From Euwallacea fornicatus (Eukaryota; Arthropoda; Insecta; Coleoptera; Curculionidae), in the NCBI RefSeq assembly GCF_040115645.1, contig NW_027096097.1, positions 1-64,000 of the forward strand: a DNA stretch of 64,000 nucleotides, read 5' to 3'. A program made the position numbers and the translations under genes. Shown piece by piece: positions 38,234-48,988 of this stretch. Each line of letters opens with the position of its first letter. Within the stretch, counting starts at the first letter, position 1. The notes beneath the pieces are model-generated. The model saw nothing but the letters and a program-made list of their open reading frames with translations, searched no databases and was not told the origin of the DNA.

Positions 38234-39500
38234 CTCATAAACTAATATACTCCAACATCAACGGACTAACCCAAAAAAACACACACTATACAATTACATC
38301 GAACAAAAGGACATGGACGGTTGCCTACTAGTTAAAACTAAAACCAAGACAGACCAAACAATAAGCTATCGTGACTGGACACACATTACTAAACATGGAT
38401 ACCAAAGGTCCAACGCTAGGGGAGGGGCGATAGCATTATGCAAGCCAACACTTAGGATGGCCAAGGCAAACCCTCCAGTACTCAATAACAACCTAAACGA
38501 ATGCATTCACTTCACACTTCCTTTCTCGACCGAAAAAATCCACATATTCGTGGTATATATTCACCCCTGCTCCGACATCGAACCAAACATCTTTACCAAG
38601 GCCAGCCTATACAAACATGCCTTGATGGTGGGAGACTTCAACATCAACCGACGAAAAAAACAGCAACTCAAAAACTTCCTAGAGAATTCCGACTTCGAAC
38701 AACGACACACACCACCCACCTTCCTTATGCCACAAAACCCTGACTCCACACCTGACATACTACTACACACGATGAACCTTAGAGACAACGTTAAAAACAT
38801 AAACCTAACCAACGAACTGGGATCAGACCATCTGTCCATCACATTCAATATTGACTTAAACCAAATCCAACACACTCCCCAGACTCCAATGAACACAAGC
38901 AATAAACTTAACTTAAACAGGACCAACACAGACCAGGTGAAAAACTACATAGACAACTACATTTCATCGCAATCCGAACCCATTACTATTGACCAGCTTC
39001 AAGCACAAATATCTCTTGCAGTGCAAAAATTTACACCCGAATTGAAAAGATCTTATTACGCACATACGCTACCCAAATTCGTACTAAAACTTATAAAACA
39101 CAAAAGAGAACTATATAGATTATACACACGCACACAAAACACCGACCTAAAAAAAAAACATCAATAGTCTCAACAAGAACGTCAAAAGACTGATATATCA
39201 ATACAGACAAAACAAATGGCTGGAGACATGTCAAGAAATAGAAAGGGATCAAGGAAAGACATACTGGCGGAAAATCAAAAAACTTGCAAAATACAAAAAA
39301 AAACAACCCTATTACTAACATAAACGAAAACGGAAATGAACTCTTGACGGATAAAGACAAGGCTGACGCATTTGCCAGACACTATCGGTGGGCTTTCGGT
39401 TCTTCGACTAACCCCAAATTTGACAACAACAATTTCAACCTTGTAAATGAATGGTATAAGGACTTCTTCGGCAGCAACAACAATGTCAAAATGCAACCAA
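38230..39500 (+). pseudogene. LINE ORF2, endonuclease domain only
   Basis: Starts MTHKLIYSNINGL (38230), with the asparagine of the APE-type endonuclease N-terminus. A frameshift near 38280 moves the reading to the frame of 38313-39167. That frame has RGGAIALCK, MVGDFNINR (catalytic D and N), TPDILL and ELGSDHLSI (catalytic D and H near the end of the domain). It then runs into the spacer that precedes reverse transcriptase (HKRELYRLYTR, about 39091-39130), continuing after another frameshift at 39284-39505. No catalytic reverse-transcriptase motif follows. The endonuclease would nick the target DNA to start reverse transcription. This copy cannot act alone. Confidence 0.88.
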
Positions 39501-39777
39501 CTTAATTATTTCGAAATCCTTAAGATTTGGGACAAGTAAACCTTAATGAAACTTACATTTATTTTTCTCAAGAAATCTAAAACGATATTAATATATGGGG
39601 TGTCCTATTTAAAAAAATATAACTGATATTTTTCACTTATTTAGAACACCCTGTATAAAACGAAAACAATTTTAGAATGTGCCCATAATCGAGTTCTATA
39701 TAACGCAAAAAAAAGAAATTCAAAATATTAAATTGTTTAGCCGTAATCTTCCGAGACCGCACTAAATGACCACCCTG

Positions 39778-40018
39778 TATTTATATATTTTATTATTTAC
39801 ACGCGGAGTTATAATAATAATAACACGAGCCACACATGAAATGGCCATTCTTCTAGCTTTAAGTTTAGGTCAGCTACTTTTTAATTATATAAGGAGAATC
39901 CCGATTAGCATAATTAGTCATTTTAGTCTCTGCTTTCGAGTGCTGCATGAACCTATGATTTTGTATTTTCGAAATAAATATATATTTTTTTAACTTAAAA
40001 TAAAAAGTTAATAAAATT
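39778..40018 (+). repeat. 3' LTR, second piece
   Basis: Resumes the LTR after the fold-back insertion and ends 'taataaaatt' before ATTC (40019-40022). About 220 bases align to the 5' LTR with roughly a dozen substitutions, such as 'cacgcgg' for 'cacgtgg' and 'gagaatcc' for 'gagtatcc'. Confidence 0.92.
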
Positions 40019-43000
40019 ATTCAGCCGAGTTGTGATGATAATGCAACCGGCAATGTGTAATCCCTACGACCTGGGACTTTGGTAAATCATTCTATTTGCA
40101 CGCAAAGTAAAGTAAAGATGTAGCGTTTTATTTCGTCCAAGTTGCAACGTGAAGCAAAATTTCGTTTTCTCACCGATACTTCCGAAAACCGAAACGACGT
40201 TTACGTGCTTTAAAAGATAGCAATGGTGAGGTCTATGCTAATTGTGCCAAACCTTGTGTATATAAAATTGGATTTGTTCGTTGCATATAATTATTTTATT
40301 TTCGTTAGATACTTAGATATTTTAATAATTAGGGATCTTTCTTTTTTCTGTCAAATCAGAAAACAAAAAACTAAAACCTTAATATACAACGAAGAAACCC
40401 AATAGCGATGTTTACGGTATATAAAAGGGTTTTAATTAGTTAGGTAAGTGTGCATGTGTTACGTGAAAAGTGAAAAATAAATAAATTTTGGAAACTGTGT
40501 AGGTGCTTTCACTTGAGGTTTGTATCTTAAAATAAGTCCCAGATTCGCCAATTTAATTTGTTGCCATCCCTTAAAAAAAAAACACCTTCTATGTACCGTA
40601 ATGGAACGGATCATCCGTAAAAAATATCCCTCCAATATAACTATACAAAATAAAGTACAGGGCCATTCACGCTATACGATACACCATAGAATGTTTTGTA
40701 ACCGAAATACGAACATTTCAAAAAGTTCCAATTTAGTTTAATTGCTAGCTAGTTAGCTAACTTGAACGTTAGACACATTAAAGTATTAAAGTTACATTTT
40801 TACAAAATGTTATGTTACGTTATTCAAAATTCAATTGATACTTTGATCTGGAAATGAATTTTGAAATTATTGAAAACTTATTGTCAAATGGCGTGAATGA
40901 TCTTGTACTTAGGGTATCTCTTATCTGTACGTAACGTGAATCGGCTGTGAGAAAATCTTTTCCAGTTTTTCTTACTTCTACGTTATCCTCGTTATCCTTC
41001 TGTATGTTTAACAACGACGATTTCTGTTCTTGTTTAAATCCTTATCCACCGCAAAGTCTCGAAGCTATGTTGGTACGTTGTTGTTTCTTTTGTCTTTGTG
41101 CAACTCCTACCGTCGTACCCACCTCCTTTTTTCTTATTCTTTAGTTAACCTAAAAAGGCTTATACCAACATTTGTGCCATTACAAAGAATAAGTGATGTA
41201 TTGACGGAATAATTTTTTACGTCGAAGCAAATATTTAAAGGAATGAGGAAGGGAATTACAATTTTTCTTTATTACAATTATTTTTTGAATGAACGTTTTG
41301 GTAATAATGTAGGTGATCTTACCTCCAGAATCAAATATGTGTATTTACAGTGTGTTTCCTACATAATAATAGATGAAAGTTTTGGGACTGGGTTATTCTC
41401 CGAGTAATTTTAAGTATTTTATTCTTCAACAGTTTTAGGAAATTTTAAAATTAATTAATTTTAAATAATCCAGTGGGAAACTGTAGCTGTAGGTTTTGAT
41501 AAATTTCGTATAAAACATTTATCACCTTGTATCTAGGAAACAAAGCATTTTCCTTACCTTTAGGAAGTACACTGTAAATAAATATTAAAAGAAATATACA
41601 TGTTGGATGCAACTTAAGTGATGTCATTAATTTTAAAGGATGGTTCCTTGTATTTTATGAAAAAATGGTCATATAAACGTTTCCTAACTTGGATTAGTTT
41701 TATTAAAAAAAAAAACAGGTTTTATTAATTGTGCGTATTAGCCCAGATTTTTTTTTAATTATAGAGCTCGATAAACTGCACAATTTCTTCGAAAATGGCC
41801 TGATTGATATAAAATTCAAGGCCTACTACGACAATTTCTAAGAGCAAAATTTTAATAACTCATATTAGCAATTTATTAAAATTTTTGCTCCTAGAAATTG
41901 TCGTAGTAGGCCTTGAATAGTACATCAACCAGGCCATTTTTTATGAAAATGTGCACTTTATCGAGATCTATAATTTTTAAAATAACCGGACTGAATCGTA
42001 AGATCTATAAACTTTTTACAGACTGACCCCAAAACAAATGAGTCACAGTGTATGAATGTGTATGTTTACTAAAAAAATAATAATATACAAGTAAAATTCT
42101 CCCTATGTAGAACTTTCTGCTGAAATATAGTAAAGAAACTGAAATATAGAACTAACCTGTGGTAAAAAATGATTTTTATTAAAATAGCTATATAAAATGA
42201 ACAGAGAAGTAACCCTACATATTACAAACACATTACAATTTATTTAAACAATAAAAAAATAATATATATTTAAAATGCTAAAAAAATTGAGAAAAAAATC
42301 CATTCTACAAACAACTATAAACAATGCGTTTTATGTCCTAACTATAAAAACTTAGAGTTACAAGAAATTATTAGTTTTATTTTTCTATATTTTACAGTTT
42401 TTTACGTTCCCTATAAAATAAAAAAAAGTCTGTAAATTTGAAGGTATTTTATTGTTAAAATGGAGGAACGCCTAATTTTTGGGTTAAAATATTGAGCTAT
42501 TAATGTTACACACACTTTGTATTACTGTTGTATTGTGAATTTTTTCTGACTACATTCTAACAACAATTGATGAAGGACCTGGGTAAAGTGACGAGGCCCT
42601 TTCTAAATTAGTTCCTTACATAGAGACCCTACTTCTGTATAATAGTAACCCTTTTTACTCGTACCATGTTGGAAATAAGCACTCGATATTCAAATTGAAA
42701 TCAACTTTCTATGCTTACCTTAGATCTTTTCTTCTCCACCATGTTCCTGCTCCTTTTTACCTTGCTTACAAATTTACTAAATGCTATTTCTGCTGCTGAA
42801 AAAAAATTACTAAAAAATTACTAACAAATCCCAACTCCCTTTTCCCCCTGAGAGAGTTGATAAAGAAAACTTCGATATATCCCTGGCCCCCCTTGATCTT
42901 GTCATAGAGAACCCTTGTAAAAAACACGTTACATGTAACATGTTTGCTAAAGGGAGCAAATAATGCCCTCTTACCTCTTTGCTAGTAACTGAGACTGTTT

Positions 43001-43927
43001 CGAATCAAAGTTCTGATTGAGCAAGACCTACCTACGTACTGAAAATGTGTTAAAGTATGTCTTTTGTAAAAGCTAGATGTGTGAATCAATTAATAAGAAG
43101 CAAATTAATGCAAATGTTGAAATTTTTTACCAAAATTCCCCTGTACTACTTGCTTACTAGCTCGTTAAGGGTTCTTCTAAAACCTTAAATACGAGCTTAG
43201 TGGTGCAATCTTCTTTCTAGGTTCACACAATTGAAGGTGCTTCGCTCTATGAACCCTACGTTTTACCTATTTGAGCGAGTCGCCCATTACCATGTGTAGA
43301 TGACACCCTCACTACCTGCAGCCTCGATAACCATATCGAACCACCTCCTACTGGTGTCCCCCCTTCCTGCTGCAGCTTCCAAGATTTCCTCGTTTGATGC
43401 TATGTTAAAGTTTGATTTTAGGTTCTTACCTAATATACCTTAACGTTCTTTTTGTCAATCTTCTGTCTCGGCCCCCATTTTGAACCCCTTTGTGTGAACG
43501 ATTCGAGGAGGATTTTGTGGATAAACCGCCTTTCTTTCGATGATATCTCGATATATTCATACTTACTCTGTAAATGTTTGAATGTGGATTTTTCCTCTTA
43601 AAACAAAAGGATTGATCCGTTCCTGATGCACGAACAAAGAACTAATGAATAATTTCTTTGACGATAGGATGGGTGGTTCCCGTCTGGGACTTTCCCTTCT
43701 GTTAACTTTTCGACTTGTGACAATCAGCTCCCTCTGAGATCGCCCTCTGGAAACGTACGTTTTTTACGATTCGACACGATTAACACAGATGGAGCCACCC
43801 GCGAAGAACCATTCTCTCGCTAAATCCGGTGATATATACTAGTAAAATTAGTCTAGGCTCCCGCCGTCTTTTCGCTCAGGATTCGGACTAGTTAACGGCA
43901 GCGGCATATGTTGCTGCACCTCTTCGA
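40019..43927. repeat. Giant inverted repeat, left arm, inner part
   Basis: Continues the match to the right arm, as the reverse complement of 55785-59663. Pairs include 40060-40170 with 59520-59640, 40810-41020 with 58660-58865, 41750-41985 with 57695-57925, 42590-42980 with 56720-57110, and 43190-43440 with 56270-56530. The match fades after 'gcggcatatgttgctg' (43901-43916). The arm has many small indels but no large insertion beyond those listed. There is no supportable gene. Confidence 0.93.
41757..41975. mobile_element. Palindromic MITE-like element (left-arm copy)
   Basis: The two halves are inverted copies. 'attatagagctcgataaa' opens it and the complement of 'attatagatctcgataaa' closes it. 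'caaggcctactacgacaa' at 41819-41836 pairs with 'ttgtcgtagtaggccttg' at 41899-41916. The centre is an A/T-rich loop near 41867. The same structure sits at the equivalent place in the right arm (57700-57920). It has no coding capacity. Confidence 0.7.
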
Positions 43928-46169
43928 GGGGCGTCGTGAACGGTCTCATCGGTGTTGGCCTCATTGATAATTCCTCCGTTTGCTCGCTCTCTGGGAGATG
44001 ACTCCGACGTGTCTTATCGTCATTCTACCGGATCTAACAATTGAGTGCGAAGACCCCCACCAAAGAGGGATCGGTCGAGAGGCCGACTCCTCGTCAAACT
44101 ACCTGGAGGATTTCTTCCTCGACGTAATTTTGCGTTGCATCTGTTTCTTTGCCAAACCTGGTGTCGTACAGTGTTGCCGGATTGGGCAAAAAATCCTAAA
44201 TTTCAAAGAACCTTGAAATTTTTTTTTGAGATTCTGGGATGAAACTGCTGCTTTTCTATGAAATGAATTTGAAAAATTTTCAAATATTTCTCAAAATTCA
44301 AGTGAGCCCCCTTTATAACTCGGCCTACTTTTATTAAAACCCCATTCCGACAATTTAAAAATGACCCATGTAAAATAAATACGTGAAATATTGTGAATCG
44401 GCAAGCTTTAAAGATAAAGAACTCTCGACTCACTCCTATCCAACGATTGACAAAAATATTAACGGTAGCATCAAATGCGTAAGAGCTTAAAAAAAATCAC
44501 TTTTCGAATGGAAAGGCAAAGAATATATATTATAAAAATAATGGTGAAAATTATATAATTAAATGTGGAATGAGGTTTTAATCCAAGCAGCAACGAGGTA
44601 CTTTATCTGAAAGGATAATTAATTTTGTGCCTCTGATAAGGTCTACTTGATGTATTTTGAAAACTCGAAATATACTTTGAATTCGTTTCGTAACGAGCGG
44701 AGACTTAATCTTAGAATCTCAAAGTAAAAATCTTACCTTTTTACTCCATTACGCATCTCCAGACCTCCCTAGATCCGTACGTCCTATAACTTCATTCGAT
44801 CGTGGGAAAACGCCCTGAATAACGTTCCTTATGATGCGGCCGAAAATAACAGTAACAATAATAAGAATAATAATAGTAACAATGCTCCAACACTCTTTGT
44901 TATCTATTATTAAATGTTTACTTTGTTACTGTATGACTTGTGCGTTCGACAAATCCGTTGATGACGATGATTTTTCCAAAAAAAAAAATCACATAAACCC
45001 TAAAAATCTTCGTCCCCCCTTGGCGCTCGAAACTAACTAATATTAATGATTATATGTGCGTCAAATGTCAGTTTTGTGCCTTATGCGAAAATGTCCCCCC
45101 TGATGTATCGCAGGAAAAGTTTAATTTATTTCCGAAGCTCTGTCCTTATTCTGGGATAATTTTCTCAGTTCGATGAGATGTAATGAAAACTGAACCCTAG
45201 AACGCTAAACACCTATCTTTTCGAACGTGTATACCTCCTAATATAAATTCACTAATTCCCTAAGCTGAAAATTATTAAATTGTCGGAAAGAAAACAAAAT
45301 GGCAACGCCGCTACCGCAAGAAATCATACACGCATAATCGGTTTCAGAATTATTGAGTTATTACGGACATCTAAACCCTAAAAGGCGACGCTGACCTCTA
45401 AGGCCTTATCGGTGCTGGTGCCCCATTTATGATTCCTCCGTTTGTCCCCGTTATCTGGGGGGATGATTCCGATATGTCTTGTCGTTGTCATTTTTCCGGA
45501 TCTAAAAATAAGGTGTGAAGACCCCCAAAAAGAGGTCGGTCCAGAGGCCGACTTTAATGGATGCTGGAGGGTTAATTTACATTAACAAATAAACGTAAAT
45601 TAACCCTTCGAACATCCCCTCATCATCTCCTTTGTACTCAATGTCGTAGAAAATTGATAAATAATAGCAACAATTGACCATCTCTCTCATCACCTTCTTT
45701 TGTTATAATTTTTACCTGTAAATCGACATTAACAAATTTCATTAAGCAAGTGGTAGAGAAATGCTCGAGTTATTAACAAAGTAATTTTAGTTTTAACAAC
45801 TTCAAAATCATATTCGTATATATCTCTGTGTAATTAGTTTAAAGCGCTTCTCGTTTAAAAAAAAAAAAACGAAAAAAAATTGAAGAAACATTTTCCCCAA
45901 TGGCAAATTGGCGCCTCCTAATATGAGCCGCTCCCCGTATAAATAAAAATAAACGTTTGTTATAACAAAAGAAGGTGAAAATTATTTCAATTTTCGGAGA
46001 GTGAGAAAAATGGCAACGTCGCCACAACGACTGATACAAAGCGAGGTAACGACAATTCTTAGGAAGAATTCGCCAAACGTTAAAGTGTTTAGTATTCACC
46101 TATAATGGATTTCTTTAAATGGCATTTTTTAAAGAAAACTATCTGATGAAATTCCGAAAATAATTATAT
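43928..46169. other. Spacer DNA with diverged duplications, no gene recognised
   Basis: Two old direct duplications are visible. One is 43947-44095 with 45400-45560, sharing 'attcctccgttt', 'cggatctaa', 'gaagaccccc' and 'gaggccgact'. The other is around 45270-45335 with 45970-46040, sharing 'atggcaacg' and 'gaaaattatt'. An inverted pair 'caccttcttttgttataa' lies near 45690-45710 and, reversed, near 45958-45977. Open stretches up to 78 codons (43980-44216) show no family signature. Confidence 0.5.
45568..45607. repeat. Short perfect hairpin
   Basis: 'agggttaatttac' (45568-45580) and its exact complement 'gtaaattaaccct' (45595-45607) enclose a 14-base A/T loop. There is no T run and no adjacent gene, so a terminator role is not supported. 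Confidence 0.6.
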
Positions 46170-47110
46170 TTAAGTTACATGTGCATCCTCTCACATAGAC
46201 GAAATTCAAAATAAAATTTCCAAGATGCTGAAAGACGAAATCATAATACCATCACAATCTCCTTGGTCATCCCCGATATGGATAGTACCAAAGAAAATGG
46301 ATGCCAGTAAAAAACAAAAATGGAGAGTCTCATAATAGATTACCGGAAAGTAAATGAAAAAACCATAGACGATAGGCACCCAATACCAAAAATATCAGAT
46401 ATTTTGGACGTTGTAGTTACTTCACCGCCCTAGATTTGGCTTCCGGGTTCCACAAAAATCGAGATGCACCCGAATTCAATGGAAAAAACAGCATTCAGTG
46501 TAAAGAACGGACACTATGAATATATCCGTATGCCGTTCGGACTAAAAAATGCGCCGGCAACCTTCCAAAGGGTGATGGACAATGTCTTGTATATATGGAT
46601 GATATCATAAAATTTTCCACGTCTCTACAAGAGCACATCAATAACTTAAAAATGCCTAAAAAAAACTGGAATGAAAATTCAATTAGACAAATCAGAGTTT
46701 CTGCGTAAAAACATGGAATTGGGGCAGATAATAACTCCAGAAGGCATAAAACCAAATACGAACAAAATAAATACAATAAAGAACTATTCGATTCCTAAAA
46801 CGAGTAAAAAAATCAAATCATTTTCGGAACTAATAGGATATTATAGAAAATTCATTAAGGATTTTGCAAAACTAACAAAACCAATGACACGATGCCTAAA
46901 GAAAAATGAAAGGATCGTTCATAGTCCAGAATTCGTGAATGGTTTTGAAACTTGCAAAAACGTCCTAATGAACGACCCTATATTACAGTATCCAGATTTT
47001 GAGAAACCATTTAACTTGGCAACAGATGCCTCAAACTATGCCATAGATGCTATAGGTTTTATCCCAGGGGCCAGTGGGTAGCGATCTACCTATAGCATAT
47101 GTTTCTCGTA
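46170..47110 (+). pseudogene. Reverse transcriptase of the second gypsy element
   Basis: The readable landmarks are SPWSSPIWIVPKKMDAS (46258-46308), an IDYRKVNEK-like block, TALDLASGFH, a MPFGLKNAPATFQRVMDN-like block around 46530-46580, and a damaged YMDDI box near 46590-46610. The RT C-terminus then follows in the 136-codon open frame 46671-47081, with ELIGYYRKFIKDFAKLTKP and the RNase H start ATDASNYAID. At least four frameshifts lie between 46320 and 46671. Several bases that precede the catalytic box appear to be deleted. Confidence 0.9.
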
Positions 47111-47778
47111 CCTTAAATTCCGCAGAGACCAACTATAGCACTATTGAAAAAGAACTACTGGCAATTGTGTGGGCTGTAAAATACTTCAGACCCTATTTGT
47201 TTGGGAAAAGATTCAGGATCATCAGTGACCATAAAACTCTATAATGGTTATTCTCCCTTAAAGAACCCAATTCCAAACTTGTAAGATGGAGACTAAAACT
47301 AGAAAAATATGATTACGAAATAGTATACAAAAAAAGAAAACTAAACACCAACGCTGATGCATTATCCCGAATACACATCAATCATGCAGAAGAAAACACT
47401 ATCCCAGAAAACTACCCAGACGACATCTCCCTATTAGTAAATCTTGGTCTTAATAACGACGAGTTAGAACCTCATTTAAATGCAGATGACATAAATGAAA
47501 TAATCGACTCCTGGAGTAAAGACATTAATAAGGAAGCCACAGCTCCACCAGGCGTACAACTAACCTCAAACAACGCACGATTGACGAACGGATCAACGGT
47601 ACATAACACCAATGACCAAGAAGAAGATAGCAATACTGTACATCCAAGCGTAGAAAAGCCTATAATAAGAGCACCATGTGTAGAAAAATGTGTCAATCAA
47701 CACCAAACCCAGTTAATATTTATAAATAATAAACAAACAAACAAAAATCTCAAAGTTATAAAAGAAAAAAATATTTAA
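47081..47778 (+). pseudogene. RNase H and pol linker
   Basis: In a shifted frame from about 47081, LPIAYVSRTLNSAETNYSTIEKELLAI-type sequence is followed by KYFRPYLFGKRF and SDHKTL, with one TAA at 47242-47244. It then stays open through NADALSR to 47778. The tail is acidic and asparagine rich, the same position as the linker before integrase in the first gypsy element. RNase H would digest RNA from the RNA-DNA hybrid. Confidence 0.85.
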
Positions 47779-47949
47779 TAAACCAAAATTAAGAATATTT
47801 ATTAACCACAATAGTACGGAATAGGATATCTGCAATCTGATTAAAAATTGGTTAATTCCAAAGATCACACACTGCTCTTGCACTTCTTGGATAAAGATTT
47901 AGAACTCATAAATTTAAGTCTTTCAAAAATAATTCCTTTAAACTTTTTA

Positions 47950-48850
47950 TATATAATAACTTCTTAACTGATGTAACAGACGTTGAAGAACAAAAAGTAA
48001 AAATTCAACTATATCGCGAATCAAAAACATCTCATAGAGGAATTCAGGAAAATTTAAAAGCAATAAAAAAATACTTATACTGGCCAAATATTGACAATAA
48101 CGTACGACAATACATAAACACATGTGAAACTTGTCTGAAAGCTTTAAATATGAAAGGCATCCCAATAAGTTAATTTTTAAACCTACTCCTTTTAGGTGGA
48201 TGAACCCTTTGACCACATATATTATATCGACGTTTACAAAGCCCATAGTCAATATTTCCTAACATTCCTAGATTAATTTTCTAAATTTAGACAAGCTTAT
48301 CCAATAAACAGCGTTTCCGCAGTGAAAATCCTCAACAAATTAGTAATATTTATATAACGCACTTTGGAATACCTAGGAAAATCACTGTAGATAACGATCA
48401 TGAATTCAAAAATAATCTTGTGCAAGAATTTTGTAAAACTCATAACATTGAAATACATTACACCACATTATACAACCTATCAGGCAACAGTCCTGTCGAA
48501 AGATTTCATTCTACTTTATCAGAAATAATTTTAACCCTTAAGAAAAATAAACAAAGAAAACGTAATAACACTAATGAATTACGCTCTTTTGTCTTATAAT
48601 AATTCTATCCATTCCGTGACATAATATTCACCTTTCCAAATTGTTAGAGAGAAAATATCATACAAGAACCCTTTTGAATTAAATGAAGCGGACAAAATCA
48701 ACGAATATATGCTAGAACACATTGAAAACCTTAAGACCTTACAAAAAGACGTAAATAACAAACTAATAAACAAACAAACACGATCCTTATAAAAAGCTAA
48801 TAAAAACAGAAAAGAAAACGTCAAAATTAATAACAATAAGGATTTATACA
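47950..48850 (+). pseudogene. Integrase of the second gypsy element
   Basis: The zinc-binding part shows SHRGIQENLKAIKKY and CETCLKAL (about 48030-48145). The catalytic residues appear as TVDNDHEF (D) and GNSPVERFHST (E), again 35 residues apart (about 48389-48510). The first catalytic D lies in the decayed stretch 48190-48300. Stops and frameshifts are frequent after 48590. The region from 48850 to 48988 is lysine- and asparagine-rich, like the C-terminus of the other element's integrase. Confidence 0.85.
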
Positions 48851-48988
48851 GAAAAACGCATAGAAACAGAAACGAAAGAAAAACCAGAGATAGATACCAA
48901 AAACCAGAAAATCCAATAAAAATTTCAAATAATAAAATTAAGACAAAAAATAAAGCATATCATAAAAATTATCTGAAACCCCAACTAT

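Larger units (their letters stand above)
36810..39500 (+). mobile_element. LINE fragment (I/Jockey-type), ORF1 plus endonuclease, no reverse transcriptase
   Basis: Comparison with the other half of the fold-back element shows that this block was inserted into 'cttaatta', now at both 36802-36809 and 39501-39508. With two more bases the duplication could be 'aacttaatta'. It carries ORF1 and the 5' part of ORF2 and stops before the reverse-transcriptase core. There is no poly(A) tail. LINE copies normally lose their 5' end and keep the 3' end, so this is the reverse of the usual truncation. Confidence 0.85.
35524..39777. mobile_element. Fold-back element made of two inverted mariner-type 3' ends, with a LINE inside
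   Basis: Both ends read 'cagggtggtcatttagtgcg' in inverted orientation, flanked by TA (35522-35523 and 39778-39779). The left half (35524-36251, 728 bp) is the reverse complement of the right half (36352-36809 continuing at 39501-39777, about 735 bp) with few mismatches, around a 100-base loop. Both halves contain the last codons of the same mariner/IS630-type transposase next to the terminal repeat. The element is therefore two copies of one 3' end joined tail-out, not a normal 5'-to-3' transposon. Motifs like 'gggtgttctaaata' recur inside each half. Mobilisation would need a transposase supplied elsewhere. A LINE fragment splits the right half. Confidence 0.92.
27983..40018 (+). mobile_element. 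Errantivirus-like Ty3/gypsy element with env, full length but dead and nested
   Basis: The element has two LTRs, a tRNA-type primer-binding site, gag, protease, reverse transcriptase, RNase H, integrase, env and a polypurine tract, in the order of insect errantiviruses. It is flanked by ATTC at 27979-27982 and 40019-40022. The right arm shows the empty site (complement gaat at 59655-59658). Without the 4254-bp fold-back insertion in its 3' LTR the element is about 7.8 kb. The LTRs differ at roughly a dozen substitutions over about 220 aligned bases plus indels, so the insertion is old. Every gene has stops or frameshifts. The element came after the arm duplication, because only one arm has it. 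Confidence 0.95.

Noticed and set aside
38501..38743. 80-codon open frame overlapping the LINE endonuclease
   Set aside because: It is a shadow of the endonuclease frame, which carries the recognisable GDFN and GSDH motifs.
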